From positions 1-41,852 of the forward strand of contig PKUI01000207.1 of NCBI GenBank assembly GCA_002869605.1: a stretch of 41,852 nt of DNA. Reading direction: 5' to 3'. The position numbers and the translations under genes are program-made. The DNA is from Desulfuromonas sp. GTDB lineage: Bacteria; Desulfobacterota; Desulfuromonadia; Desulfuromonadales; SZUA-401. Under the pieces are notes generated by a model. That model was given only the letters and a program-made list of their open reading frames with translations, had not been told where the DNA came from and ran no database searches. Of this stretch, positions 7,943 through 16,090 are shown one piece after another (position 1 is the stretch's first letter; the number at the start of each line of letters is the position of its first letter).

Positions 7943-10060
7943 ATGCGAATCTGGATGAAACGTCTCCTGGTCCTGTTCCTGCTGATCGGAACAGGACTGT
8001 TCTGCGCTGCCTACCTGGCCGCCAGCGACCCCGAAGACCTCGACAACGGACGCGCCAAGCTGCTCAGTTACATCGTTCGCCAGCAGCTGACAAACAACCA
8101 CTACCAGCCGCGTGAACTTGACCAGCAGTTCGCTGCAGACATCTTCGCCCTTTACCTTGAACAGCTCGACCCTCAGAAACGCTTCCTGCTCAAGGACGAT
8201 GTTACTCGCCTCGAACAGTTCACTGCGACCCTGAACCGTGATTTCAAAAAAGGCCGCCTGCAACTCCCTGAAGAAGGCCGTCGGCTGCTGCACCTCCGTA
8301 TCCGCCAGGTACAGCCCCTGGTCCTCGACCTTCTGGCCGCGCCGTTTTCTTTCGATCAGGAAGAGTTTTTTGAAACCGATCCGGAGAAGCTCGCGTTCTG
8401 CTCCAACAGCGCCGAACTGCGCGAGCGCTGGCGCAAGGCTCTAAAGTCGCAGACCCTGGCCCGCTATATAGACAAACTTGAGGAGCTTGAACAGGACGGT
8501 GAAACACCGACTCCTGAACGCCGCAAGGAGCTGGAAGGCGAAGCCCGCGAAAAAGTTAGCAAGACGGTCACCGGTTTTTTCGAACGTCTGCTCGAAGACT
8601 CTGACAAGGATCACTACAACGAGTTCCTGGCCACCTTTTCCCGGACCTTCGACCCACACACCAACTACCTCCCGCCCCGCCAGAAAGAGGATTTTGATAT
8701 CCACATGCGCGGCAGCCTTGAAGGGATTGGCGCTACCCTGCGCGAAGAGGATGGCTATATCAAGGTCGTCTCGATTATCCCAGGCGGTGCTGCCAGTCGC
8801 CAGGGGGAGCTGGCCGCCGAGGACCTGATCCTCGAGGTTGCCCAGGACGACGAAGAGCCGGTCGATATCACCAACATGCGGCTGCGTGAAGCAGTCGGCC
8901 TGATTCGCGGCCCCAAGGGAAGCACTGTACGGCTTTCCGTACGCAAACCGGATGGACGCCGGGTACTGATTTCGATCGTTCGCGACGTCGTCCAGATCGA
9001 AGAAACCTTCGTAAAAGGGACCCTGCTCGAACCTGAGAGTTCGGAAAAACGCTACGGCTATATCAAGATACCGACCTTCTATCGCGACTTTTCCAAGTAC
9101 GGCGAAGGCCGCAACTCGACCGACGACATGCGCGAGGAACTGGAGCGCCTCTCCGCCGAAGCCCCACTCGATGGACTGATTCTCGACCTGCGCAACAATG
9201 GCGGCGGCGCGCTTACCGATGCGGTATCGATTGCCGGACTGTTCATTTCCAAGGGCCCGATAGTTCAGGTCCGTAACGGAGACGGCACCATCAAAACCCT
9301 GAGCGATACCGACAATGACATCGCCTACGACGGACCGATGGTGGTCCTGGTTAACCGTTTCAGCGCCTCGGCGTCGGAAATTCTGGCCGGCGCCCTGCAG
9401 GACTACCGTCGCGCCCTGATCATCGGCAGCGACCACACCCATGGAAAGGGCACGGTGCAGGCGATAGTTGACCTCGACCGACACCTGCCCTTCCGTAACA
9501 TGCAGAAATACCTGCCTCTCGGCGCCCTGATGGTGACAATTCAGAAATTCTACCGGGTCAGCGGAGATTCAACCCAGTACCGTGGCGTCGTTCCCGATAT
9601 TATCCTGCCCGATCGTCAGCAGCACCTTGAGACCGGGGAACGCTATCTTGACCATTCGCTGCCCTGGGATACCGTTAGGAAAACGAACTACACCCCATGG
9701 CGCAACGCGCTGCCCGACTTTGCCCACCTGCAGGAGTTGAGCACACAGCGCCAGCAACAAAGCGAGCTATTTACTGAAATTCGCGCCCAGGCTGAACTGC
9801 TTGAACAGCGCAGCAAGCAAACCCGAATCCCCCTTGAGTTGACAGCCGCCCTGGCCGAACGTGAAAAGATCGATAGCCTGCGCGAAACGAGTATTCATGG
9901 CACCATGAATGTAGATGACGGCGAAGAGGAACAGGATCTGACGACCCAGCTCAAAGACGATGCCATTTTCCTTGAAGGGCGGGCGCTGCTCGACGACATC
10001 ATCCGCCTCAACGGGCAAGGGGGTGTGGCCAGGACACCCCGTTCGGCCAATGGCTACTGA
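7943..10060 (+). CDS. prc: Tail-specific carboxy-terminal processing protease (Prc, S41 family)
   Basis: Periplasmic serine protease that degrades or trims proteins from their C-termini, classically SsrA-tagged or envelope-biogenesis substrates. It has 705 residues, the size of the Prc group rather than the shorter CtpA. An N-terminal signal sequence (hydrophobic ~8-26) precedes an N-terminal helical domain. A PDZ domain follows (about 240-340, GSLEGIGATLREEDGYIKV), then the S41 catalytic core with Ser476 in FSASASE and Lys502 in HGKGTVQ, and a C-terminal Prc-specific helical region. The upstream ribosome site is poor. A second in-frame ATG at 7955 would give a four-residue shorter signal peptide and cannot be excluded. 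It stands between the pilT pair and the alanine-leader operon. Confidence 0.92.
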   Translation: MRIWMKRLLVLFLLIGTGLFCAAYLAASDPEDLDNGRAKLLSYIVRQQLTNNHYQPRELDQQFAADIFALYLEQLDPQKRFLLKDDVTRLEQFTATLNRDFKKGRLQLPEEGRRLLHLRIRQVQPLVLDLLAAPFSFDQEEFFETDPEKLAFCSNSAELRERWRKALKSQTLARYIDKLEELEQDGETPTPERRKELEGEAREKVSKTVTGFFERLLEDSDKDHYNEFLATFSRTFDPHTNYLPPRQKEDFDIHMRGSLEGIGATLREEDGYIKVVSIIPGGAASRQGELAAEDLILEVAQDDEEPVDITNMRLREAVGLIRGPKGSTVRLSVRKPDGRRVLISIVRDVVQIEETFVKGTLLEPESSEKRYGYIKIPTFYRDFSKYGEGRNSTDDMREELERLSAEAPLDGLILDLRNNGGGALTDAVSIAGLFISKGPIVQVRNGDGTIKTLSDTDNDIAYDGPMVVLVNRFSASASEILAGALQDYRRALIIGSDHTHGKGTVQAIVDLDRHLPFRNMQKYLPLGALMVTIQKFYRVSGDSTQYRGVVPDIILPDRQQHLETGERYLDHSLPWDTVRKTNYTPWRNALPDFAHLQELSTQRQQQSELFTEIRAQAELLEQRSKQTRIPLELTAALAEREKIDSLRETSIHGTMNVDDGEEEQDLTTQLKDDAIFLEGRALLDDIIRLNGQGGVARTPRSANGY

Positions 10061-10069
10061 TATCGAAGC

Positions 10070-10098
10070 TTGACACGTCAAACATGCTGTGTTACCAC
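10070..10098 (+). promoter_or_regulatory. Promoter of the alanine-leader operon
   Basis: A perfect TTGACA at 10070-10075 is followed after 17 bases by a weak TACCAC at 10093-10098. Transcription would begin near 10105, just before the leader peptide's GAGGAG ribosome site at 10111-10116. Confidence 0.5.
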
Positions 10099-10119
10099 GT
10101 CGTTATCAGCGAGGAGTTT

Positions 10120-10230
10120 ATGTATTCGGATCTCATGACAACCAAGGCAAGCACCACTGCAGCGCGAGCACGGAACGCGGCGGCCGCCGCACGCTTTCAG
10201 CTGGCCCTTTGCCTTGGAGGTACGTACTGA
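10120..10230 (+). CDS. Alanine-rich leader peptide of a transcription attenuator
   Basis: A 36-codon open frame with ATG at 10120, preceded by GAGGAG at 10111-10116. Ten of 36 residues are alanine, including five consecutive Ala codons at 10177-10191 (GCG GCG GCC GCC GCA). It ends at TGA 10230, 22 bases before an intrinsic terminator, and the next gene is an aminotransferase. This is the arrangement of amino-acid attenuators such as those of trp, his and ilv. When charged tRNA-Ala is scarce, the ribosome would stall on the Ala run and leave 10202-10211 free to pair with 10252-10260, which destroys the terminator. The peptide itself probably has no other function. I am not aware of this element being described in this form. 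Confidence 0.75.
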   Translation: MYSDLMTTKASTTAARARNAAAAARFQLALCLGGTY

Positions 10231-10260
10231 CGTACGGCAGCATCACGAATCCAAAGGCCA
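10202..10260 (+). promoter_or_regulatory. Candidate antiterminator pairing
   Basis: TGGCCCTTTG (10202-10211, inside the leader frame) can pair with CAAAGGCCA (10252-10260) as nine base pairs with one bulged C. The second element is the 5' arm of the terminator at 10253-10283, so the two structures exclude each other. The upstream element begins 11 bases after the Ala codon run, so a ribosome stalled at the run would mostly leave it free, while one at the stop codon would sit beyond it and mask or disrupt it. Pairing was found by eye and no folding energies were computed. Confidence 0.55.
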
Positions 10261-10283
10261 TGGGCTAACGCTCATGGCCTTTT
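10253..10283 (+). terminator. Intrinsic terminator (attenuator) before the aminotransferase gene
   Basis: A 13-base-pair stem: AAAGGCCATGGGC (10253-10265) pairs with GCTCATGGCCTTT (10270-10282) through one G-U, with a TAAC loop and a short T tract. It lies between the leader peptide stop and the aminotransferase start (33 bases further on), so it can only act as a conditional terminator for that operon. Confidence 0.8.
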
Positions 10284-10315
10284 CATATTTATATCGACTG
10301 TAAGGAAGGTACTTT

Positions 10316-11623
10316 ATGCGCAACAACATCGTCCATATCGGAGCCGGCGAACTCACCTACGAAATCCGCGCTATTGTCGAGATTGCCGACAAGCTCAAGA
10401 AACTCGGGACCAAAACCAACATGGAAAACATTGGTGACCCGGTCGCCAAGGGAGAAATCATCCCCGACTGGATGAAGAAGATCGTGGCCGATCTGGCCAT
10501 GAAAGACTGCAGCTACGGTTACTGCGCCACCAAGGGAGTTCTCGAAACTCGGGAATTTCTGGCCGAGCAGACTAACAGGCGCGGCAAGGCACAGATCACC
10601 GCTGAGGATGTGATTTTCTTCAACGGTCTCGGCGATGCGATTCAGAAAGTCTACGGCTTCTTGCGCCGCGAGGCGCGCGTCATCGGGCCGTCACCGACCT
10701 ACTCGACCCACTCCTCGGCCGAAGCAGCCCATGCCGGGCAGCGGCCGGTCTCTTACCGTCTCGACCCGGACAACAACTGGTACCCCGACATGGACGACCT
10801 GCGGTTGTCGATTAAATACAACCCGACGATTTCCGGCATTCTGATCATCAACCCCGACAACCCGACCGGAGCCGTCTATCCGGAGCGGATTCTCAAGGAG
10901 ATGGTCGCCATCGCCAAGGAGTACGACCTGTTCATCATTGCCGACGAGATCTACCACAACATCGTCTACAACGGCGAATCGACCAAGCCGATCTCCGACC
11001 TGATCGGCGACATCCCGGCCATCTCCATGAAAGGGATCAGCAAAGAAGTCCCCTGGCCCGGTTCCCGCTGCGGCTGGATTGAGGTCTACAACGCCGACAA
11101 GGACCCGATGTTCCAGATGTACGTGCAGAGCATCCTCAACTCCAAGATGGTCGAGGTCTGCTCCACCACCCTGCCACAGAAGGCGATCCCGGAGATCCTC
11201 AGCCACCCGAAATACCCTGCATATCTGAACGAGCGTATTACCCGCTACGAGAAGTTTTCGAATATAGCCTACGATCTGCTGAAGGATGTACCCGGCATCA
11301 AGGTTAACCGCACTAACGGGGCTTTCTACATGAGCGTGGTTTTCAAACAGGATGCCCTCTCCAACCGCCAGACTCTTCCGGTCGAGATCGACGAAGTACG
11401 GCAGATGGTTGAAGAACTGGTCGCGGTTCCCGGGACCTCCCTTGACAAACGCTTTGTCTACTACCTGCTGGCCTCTACCGGGATCTGCACGGTACCGATC
11501 TCATCGTTCTGCACCCCGGAGCTCGGCTTCCGCGTTACCCTGCTGGAACGCAACGAGGAAGAATTCACGCGTATCTTCGAAACCATCTCCAGCAGTATCA
11601 AGGCCTACCTCGCATCTCGTTGA
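10316..11623 (+). CDS. PLP-dependent class I/II aminotransferase, probably alanine-related
   Basis: A 435-residue fold-type I aminotransferase, cytoplasmic. Visible family features are the NPDNPTG loop (179-185), D210-x-x-Y213 (IADEIYHN), the Schiff-base lysine K243 in GISKEVPWPGSR, and R251 for substrate carboxylate. Overall similarity is to the alanine/aspartate aminotransferase group, with a longer N-terminus and an internal insertion around 340-365. The start ATG at 10316 has AAGGA upstream. Substrate specificity cannot be read from sequence alone. The alanine-rich leader and terminator directly before it strongly suggest that the product or substrate is alanine, for example pyruvate plus glutamate giving alanine. 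It is followed after 44 bases by gshA in the same direction with no terminator between. Confidence 0.85.
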   Translation: MRNNIVHIGAGELTYEIRAIVEIADKLKKLGTKTNMENIGDPVAKGEIIPDWMKKIVADLAMKDCSYGYCATKGVLETREFLAEQTNRRGKAQITAEDVIFFNGLGDAIQKVYGFLRREARVIGPSPTYSTHSSAEAAHAGQRPVSYRLDPDNNWYPDMDDLRLSIKYNPTISGILIINPDNPTGAVYPERILKEMVAIAKEYDLFIIADEIYHNIVYNGESTKPISDLIGDIPAISMKGISKEVPWPGSRCGWIEVYNADKDPMFQMYVQSILNSKMVEVCSTTLPQKAIPEILSHPKYPAYLNERITRYEKFSNIAYDLLKDVPGIKVNRTNGAFYMSVVFKQDALSNRQTLPVEIDEVRQMVEELVAVPGTSLDKRFVYYLLASTGICTVPISSFCTPELGFRVTLLERNEEEFTRIFETISSSIKAYLASR

Positions 11624-11656
11624 GGACCAATCCGCGAACTTAATGAGCGCGCGTGG

Positions 11657-11662
11657 TATGCT
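11657..11662 (+). promoter_or_regulatory. Extended -10-like element immediately before gshA
   Basis: TGGTATGCT (11654-11662) has the TGn extension and a five-of-six TATAAT match, without a recognisable -35. Transcription would start at about the gshA ATG (11668), giving a leaderless message. That would fit the lack of any ribosome site before this gene. Confidence 0.3.
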
Positions 11663-11667
11663 AAAGC

Positions 11668-13029
11668 ATGACGACCCTAATTAAACCGAACCTCGACCAC
11701 CCGGTTTCCAGCCGTGACGAGCTTAAACAGTACCTGCTCAACGGCGCGCGCGTGGACGAACTTCGTTTCATCGGCACCGAATCCGAAAAGCTGGTTATCG
11801 ACCTCGATACCGGTGAGGCCGCCAGCTACGCCAAGATTGTCAGGGTTCTGGAATCTCTTGCTGCGCACGGCGAATGGGAACCGATCACCGAAGACGGCAA
11901 CCTGCTCGGTTTGAACGGAAAACATTCATCGATCACCCTGGAGCCTGGCGGTCAACTCGAGCTCTCCGGACGCCTGTGTCGGGATGTTCATTGCTGTGCC
12001 AAGGAGTTTCTCCAGCATGTGCGCGAAGTCGCAGGCGCCGGCAGAGAGCACCGAATCGCCTTTCTCGGGCTTGGCGTCCTGCCGCACACCGCGCTCAACC
12101 AGATCGAAACCCTGCCCAAAAAACGCTACGACATCATGACCGCCTACATGCCTAAAGTCGGCGATATGGGGCTGCGCATGATGAAGCAATCGGCCGGACT
12201 ACAGCTCAACCTCGACTTCACCAGCGAGACCGACTGCATGACCAAGCTGCGCCTCGCCCAGCTGCTGGCACCTGTGCTCTACGCCCTGTTCGCCAACTCA
12301 CCCCTGCTCGAGGGCAAGCCGAGCGGTTTCCTCACCACCCGTGGCGAGATCTGGGCCCGTACCGACCCCGACCGCACCGGTCTGATTGAATCTCTTCACC
12401 GTCGTGATGCCACCCTCGACGATTATGTCGACTACGCCCTGCAGGTACCGATGTATTTCATCGTGCGTGCGGGAGAGCTGCTGCCGCTGACCGATAACAG
12501 GTTCACATTTGGAGATTTTCTTGAGTCCGGCCACGCCGGCCACCACGCCACCCTGACCGACTGGGACCTGCACCTCTCGACGATCTTTACCGAGGTGCGC
12601 CTGCGCCCCCAGATAGAAATTCGCAGCATCGATGCCCTGCCTCCCGAGTTTTCACTTGCCCCCGGAGCACTGGTGAAAGGGCTTTTTTACGACGCAGAGG
12701 CGACCGTGTCAGCTCTGGCGCTGTTCGACCATCTCGACTTCACGTCCTTACAGAAGTTGACACGAGATTCCTGGACCCTCGGACTCAAGGCCTGCACGCA
12801 GCAGGCGACCCTGCAGGAGTACGCCCTGGAGCTGCTTTACATCTCACGCGCCGGCCTGCGTCGCCAGCGTATCCGGCCCGACGCCGAAGACGAGCAGATC
12901 TTTCTCGACGCCATGCAGCCAATCGCCGAGAGCGGAATCACCCTCGCGGAAAGCCTGCTGCGCAAGTGGCCCGACCAAGGTCGCCAGGCCCAACTCACAA
13001 GGCTTATCGAGCACTGCGGTTACAGTTAA
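11668..13029 (+). CDS. gshA: Glutamate-cysteine ligase, plant/alphaproteobacterial type (GCS2)
   Basis: Catalyses ATP-dependent joining of glutamate and cysteine, the first step of glutathione synthesis, in the cytoplasm. The 453-residue protein has the family's ordered motifs: GTESEK near 37-42 at the N-terminus, GLQLNLDFTSE near 176-186, FANSPLLEGKPSG near 211-223, and the DPDRTG/VPMYF segment. This marks the plant-type branch rather than the E. coli GshA branch. No glutathione synthetase is in the window. There is no ribosome site before ATG 11668. Either it is read with the aminotransferase 44 bases upstream, or it is leaderless from the extended -10 element. A strong terminator follows after 9 bases. 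The pairing of alanine attenuation with a glutathione gene is unusual. Confidence 0.9.
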   Translation: MTTLIKPNLDHPVSSRDELKQYLLNGARVDELRFIGTESEKLVIDLDTGEAASYAKIVRVLESLAAHGEWEPITEDGNLLGLNGKHSSITLEPGGQLELSGRLCRDVHCCAKEFLQHVREVAGAGREHRIAFLGLGVLPHTALNQIETLPKKRYDIMTAYMPKVGDMGLRMMKQSAGLQLNLDFTSETDCMTKLRLAQLLAPVLYALFANSPLLEGKPSGFLTTRGEIWARTDPDRTGLIESLHRRDATLDDYVDYALQVPMYFIVRAGELLPLTDNRFTFGDFLESGHAGHHATLTDWDLHLSTIFTEVRLRPQIEIRSIDALPPEFSLAPGALVKGLFYDAEATVSALALFDHLDFTSLQKLTRDSWTLGLKACTQQATLQEYALELLYISRAGLRRQRIRPDAEDEQIFLDAMQPIAESGITLAESLLRKWPDQGRQAQLTRLIEHCGYS

Positions 13030-13038
13030 ACGTAAACA

Positions 13039-13077
13039 ACGGGTAGTGTGCGGCTGCACACTACCCGTCAAGTTTTT
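13039..13077 (+). terminator. Intrinsic terminator of the aminotransferase-gshA operon
   Basis: A perfect 12-base-pair stem, ACGGGTAGTGTG (13039-13050) with CACACTACCCGT (13057-13068), a six-base loop, then CAAG and five T. It begins 9 bases after the gshA stop. Confidence 0.88.
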
Positions 13078-13157
13078 CATCCCCAAATTTTTACGCGTCC
13101 TGCGCTGTAGATTCTTTCTCCCCGGCCCTATACTTGAGACCATATTTCCTTCCCCTG

Positions 13158-13203
13158 ACGGGGTCGGGCAATGCCTCCACCCGGCCCGGCCCCGTATTTT
13201 TTT
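13158..13203 (+). terminator. Second rightward intrinsic terminator, possibly of a small RNA
   Basis: ACGGGGTCGGG (13158-13168) pairs with CCCGGCCCCGT (13185-13195) with one G-U, followed by ATTTTTTT. It stands 80 bases beyond the gshA terminator. It may be a backup terminator, or the end of a short transcript, since TATACT (13129-13134) lies just upstream. No coding frame of note lies between the two terminators. Confidence 0.7.
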
Positions 13204-13232
13204 CAGAGCCATTCCAAGGTGACCATCGCACT

Positions 13233-13283
13233 AAATAAAAACTTCGGACACGGATTATATCTGACCAGGCTTAATCCGTGTCC
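13233..13283 (-). terminator. Intrinsic terminator of purB
   Basis: On the minus strand a perfect 12-base-pair stem (13283-13272 with 13257-13246, arm GGACACGGATTA) has a 14-base loop. It is followed by GAAGTTTTTATTT. It lies 28 bases after the purB stop. Confidence 0.8.
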
Positions 13284-13310
13284 TGGTTTAGGTCGCATGC
13301 ACCCTTTGAA

Positions 13311-14663
13311 CTAAAACTCATCCACCAGCTTCTCTGCCAGCCCGGTGTAGCTACCCGGCGACATCTCAAGCAGGCGTTGCTTGTCTTCGTCGGCGAGCTC
13401 CAATCCCCCCACGAACTCACGGATGGTCTCTCGATCGATCTGCTGCCCGCGGGTCAACTCCTTCAGCCTTTCGTACGGCTTCTCGATGCCAGCCTTGCGC
13501 ATCACCGTCTGGATCGGCTCGGCCATCACCTCCCAGGCGTGATCGAGGTCACGCGCCAGAACCTGTTCGTTTAACTTGAGCTTGCCCAGGCCCTTGAGGG
13601 TCGACTTGTAGGCGATCATGCTGTAGCCGAAGCCGACGCCCATGTTGCGCAGCACCGTCGAATCGGTCAGGTCACGCTGCAGACGCGAGATCGGCAGCTT
13701 GGCCGAGAGGTGCCCAAAGATCGCGTTGGCCAGCCCGCAGTTGCCTTCGGAGTTTTCAAAATCGATCGGGTTGACCTTGTGCGGCATGGTCGAAGAACCG
13801 ATTTCTCCCTTGACCGTTTTCTGCCCGAAGTAGGCCATCGAGATATAGGTCCAGATATCGCGATTCAGGTCGGTGAGGATGGTGTTCCAGCGCGCCAGCG
13901 CGTCGAACAGCTCGGCCATGTAGTCGTGCGGCTCGATCTGGGTGGTGAACCTGTTCTGCACCAGACCGAGCTCCCCTTCGATCACCCTATTGGCCAGTGC
14001 CGGCCAGTTCACCTCGGGGTAGGCCGATAGATGGGCGTTGAAGTTACCGACCGCGCCGTTGAGCTTGCCGAGCAGCTTCACCTCGGCGATGCGTGCACTC
14101 TGCCCACGCAGGCGATCGGCGAACACCGCCAGCTCTTTACCGATGGTGGTCGGCGAAGCGGTCTGGCCGTGGGTGCGGGCAAGCATCGGCACCGCCTTGA
14201 ATTCCCTGGCCAGTTTGCTGACGACGTCGATGATCTCCTGCTGCTGCGGTACGATAGCGGCGAGGCCGTCCTTGAGCATCAACGCGTGGGAAAGATTGTT
14301 GATATCCTCCGAGGTGCAGGCAAAGTGGATGAACTCGGAGAGCTCTTCGAGGCTGGTTCCTGCGATCTGCTCCTTGAGATAATACTCCACCGCCTTCACG
14401 TCATGATTGGTGACCGCCTCGATCTTCTTGACCTTCTCGGCCTCGTTCGGGGTGAAGTTCACGACGATATCGCGCAACTTTTTTTCTTCGTCCTTGGTCA
14501 GCGCACGGCACTCGACAATCTGTTCTTCCTCACAGAGAGCTATCAGCCACATCACTTCGACTTTGATGCGGTTCTTCAGCAGGGCATATTCGGAAAAACA
14601 CTCGGTCAACTCGGTGACCTTCGCTCCATAACGGCCGTCAATCGGGCTGATGGCGGTAATCAT
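13311..14663 (-). CDS. purB: Adenylosuccinate lyase
   Basis: Cleaves SAICAR and adenylosuccinate, releasing fumarate, in purine and AMP synthesis. It is a 450-residue cytoplasmic homotetramer of the fumarase/aspartase superfamily. The superfamily signature GSSTMPHKVNPIDFENSEGN is intact, the catalytic His region ARTHGQTASP lies near 160-170, and the N-terminus ISPIDGRYGAK is typical of the bacterial enzyme. ATG 14663 has CAGGAG on the minus strand at good spacing. It is followed by its own terminator, and its upstream 205 bases hold a candidate promoter, so it is probably transcribed alone. Confidence 0.96.
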   Translation of the reverse strand: MITAISPIDGRYGAKVTELTECFSEYALLKNRIKVEVMWLIALCEEEQIVECRALTKDEEKKLRDIVVNFTPNEAEKVKKIEAVTNHDVKAVEYYLKEQIAGTSLEELSEFIHFACTSEDINNLSHALMLKDGLAAIVPQQQEIIDVVSKLAREFKAVPMLARTHGQTASPTTIGKELAVFADRLRGQSARIAEVKLLGKLNGAVGNFNAHLSAYPEVNWPALANRVIEGELGLVQNRFTTQIEPHDYMAELFDALARWNTILTDLNRDIWTYISMAYFGQKTVKGEIGSSTMPHKVNPIDFENSEGNCGLANAIFGHLSAKLPISRLQRDLTDSTVLRNMGVGFGYSMIAYKSTLKGLGKLKLNEQVLARDLDHAWEVMAEPIQTVMRKAGIEKPYERLKELTRGQQIDRETIREFVGGLELADEDKQRLLEMSPGSYTGLAEKLVDEF

Positions 14664-14699
14664 GATTTAAGACTCCTGTGTAAATTTATCGAAGGGCTA

Positions 14700-14728
14700 T
14701 TTATAGTGCAGGCGGCTTTGAACTGCAA
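14700..14728 (-). promoter_or_regulatory. Putative promoter of purB
   Basis: Minus strand: TTGCAG (14728-14723), 17 bases, TATAAA (14705-14700), about 37 bases before the purB start. I saw no PurR-like operator or purine riboswitch in the 205-base interval. Confidence 0.4.
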
Positions 14729-14868
14729 CAGGCAATAACTTTATTGCTTCGCATGCCTCTCAAGCAGGCAACCCGGATCACCCATGATTATTTATCATAA
14801 ACTGTTTACCGCGTTATGGGGTAAAGCGACAAAAAGCACACACATTCCATAGAGTCTAAAACACCTCT

Positions 14869-15534
14869 TCAGCGACTCTTTGTAACCCCTTTACGGGGGC
14901 ACTCTTCCAGAACCGGGCAGTCACTGCACTGTGGAACTCGTGCCTTGCACCAGCTGCGCCCGTGAAAGATCAGGACATGACTGGTTTGAGTCCACTTCTC
15001 TTTCGGAAGAAGCTTCATCAGTTCATATTCGATCTTGACCGGGTCGCTCTCCTTCGTCCAACCGAGTCTTCGACTGACACGACCGACGTGAGTGTCGACG
15101 ACCATGCCCGGGGTGTCAAAGGCATTGCCGAGCACCACGTTGGCGGTCTTGCGGCCCACTCCGGCCAAGGCATTGAGCTCCACCATGGTCGGCGGCACCT
15201 CGCCGTCATGCTTCTCGACAATCTGCCGGGCGGCAGCGATGATGTTCCTGGCCTTATTGCGATAGAAACCTGTGGAGCGAATGATTTCCATCAGCTCATC
15301 CAGGTCGGCGGTGGCGTAGTCTTTGGCGGTTCGATAGCGCTCGAAGAGTTTCTCGGTCACCAGGTTGACGCGCACGTCGGTACATTGGGCAGAAAGGATA
15401 GTAGCAACCAACAGTTCCAGGGGGTTCGCGAAGTTGAGCGCGATTTCGGCTGTCGCATGCACTTCTTCCAGTTTTTCGAGAGTGGCGAGCGCCTGGGCGC
15501 GTCTGGCGAGGGAAGGTTTACGAGGTTTCGACAT
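14869..15534 (-). CDS. nth: Endonuclease III (DNA glycosylase/AP lyase)
   Basis: Bifunctional DNA glycosylase and AP lyase that removes oxidised pyrimidines. The 221-residue protein has the helix-hairpin-helix LAGVGRKTANVV with catalytic Lys129, catalytic Asp147 in VDTHVGRVSRRLG, and the C-terminal 4Fe-4S loop Cys196-x6-Cys203-x2-Cys206-x5-Cys212. All key residues are present. It starts 18 bases after the macrodomain gene and is probably in one operon with it and the upstream EEP-fold gene. The ribosome site is weak and distant (AGGAA), so translation may partly depend on coupling. Confidence 0.96.
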   Translation of the reverse strand: MSKPRKPSLARRAQALATLEKLEEVHATAEIALNFANPLELLVATILSAQCTDVRVNLVTEKLFERYRTAKDYATADLDELMEIIRSTGFYRNKARNIIAAARQIVEKHDGEVPPTMVELNALAGVGRKTANVVLGNAFDTPGMVVDTHVGRVSRRLGWTKESDPVKIEYELMKLLPKEKWTQTSHVLIFHGRSWCKARVPQCSDCPVLEECPRKGVTKSR

Positions 15535-15552
15535 CCGTTCGCTGGTTCCTGG

Positions 15553-16080
15553 TTAGGGGATTGTTTCCTTCAATCTCTGTACGAACATCGCGTAGTCGTT
15601 ATCGCTGTACAGGCAGAAACTGATCTCTTCGATGGCTGTATCTCCCTGCAAATGCTCAATAGCTGACCGGAGAAGAATATCAGCTGCGCGCTCGAGGGGG
15701 AAACCGAAGATACCGGTCGAGATGGCGGGCAGGGCGATACTGCGCAGACCCTGTTCGCTGGCACGCAGCAGCGCCGCCTTTGCGGCACCGTCAAGCTTGG
15801 CGTCTTCTTCCCCTTCGCCCATGCGTGGACCGACGGCGTGTATTACGTAACGGCAGGGGAGGTCTCCGGCTCCGGTGATGACCGCGTCGCCGACCGGACA
15901 TCCACCGATGCGATCACATTCCTTCTGGATGGTGGGACCGCCCTTGCTGCGAATCGCGCCGGCAACCCCGGCGCCGAGCTGCAGGGCGCTGTTGGCTGCG
16001 TTGACGATAGCGTCGCAAGCCAGGGAGGTGATGTCACCCTGTATCAGCTTGAGTTTTTTTGCACCGACCTGCTTTTCCAT
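15553..16080 (-). CDS. Macrodomain protein, probable O-acetyl-ADP-ribose deacetylase
   Basis: Binds ADP-ribose and probably hydrolyses O-acetyl-ADP-ribose or removes ADP-ribose from proteins. The 175-residue protein consists of one macrodomain: GDITSLACDAIVNAAN near 15-30, then GAGVAGAIRSKGG near 36-48, and PAISTGIFGFPLERA later. These are the ligand-binding loops of the YmdB/AF1521-like class. The frame has a GTG at 16086, but ATG 16080 has AGGAAGG at 5 bases and is preferred. It lies 10 bases after the EEP-fold gene and 18 bases before nth, so a DNA damage or NAD-related operon is plausible. Confidence 0.92.
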   Translation of the reverse strand: MEKQVGAKKLKLIQGDITSLACDAIVNAANSALQLGAGVAGAIRSKGGPTIQKECDRIGGCPVGDAVITGAGDLPCRYVIHAVGPRMGEGEEDAKLDGAAKAALLRASEQGLRSIALPAISTGIFGFPLERAADILLRSAIEHLQGDTAIEEISFCLYSDNDYAMFVQRLKETIP

Positions 16081-16090
16081 CTCCACCTTC

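Noticed and set aside
14031..14738. 235-residue plus-strand frame opposite purB
   Set aside because: Shadow of purB with no domain and no start signal.
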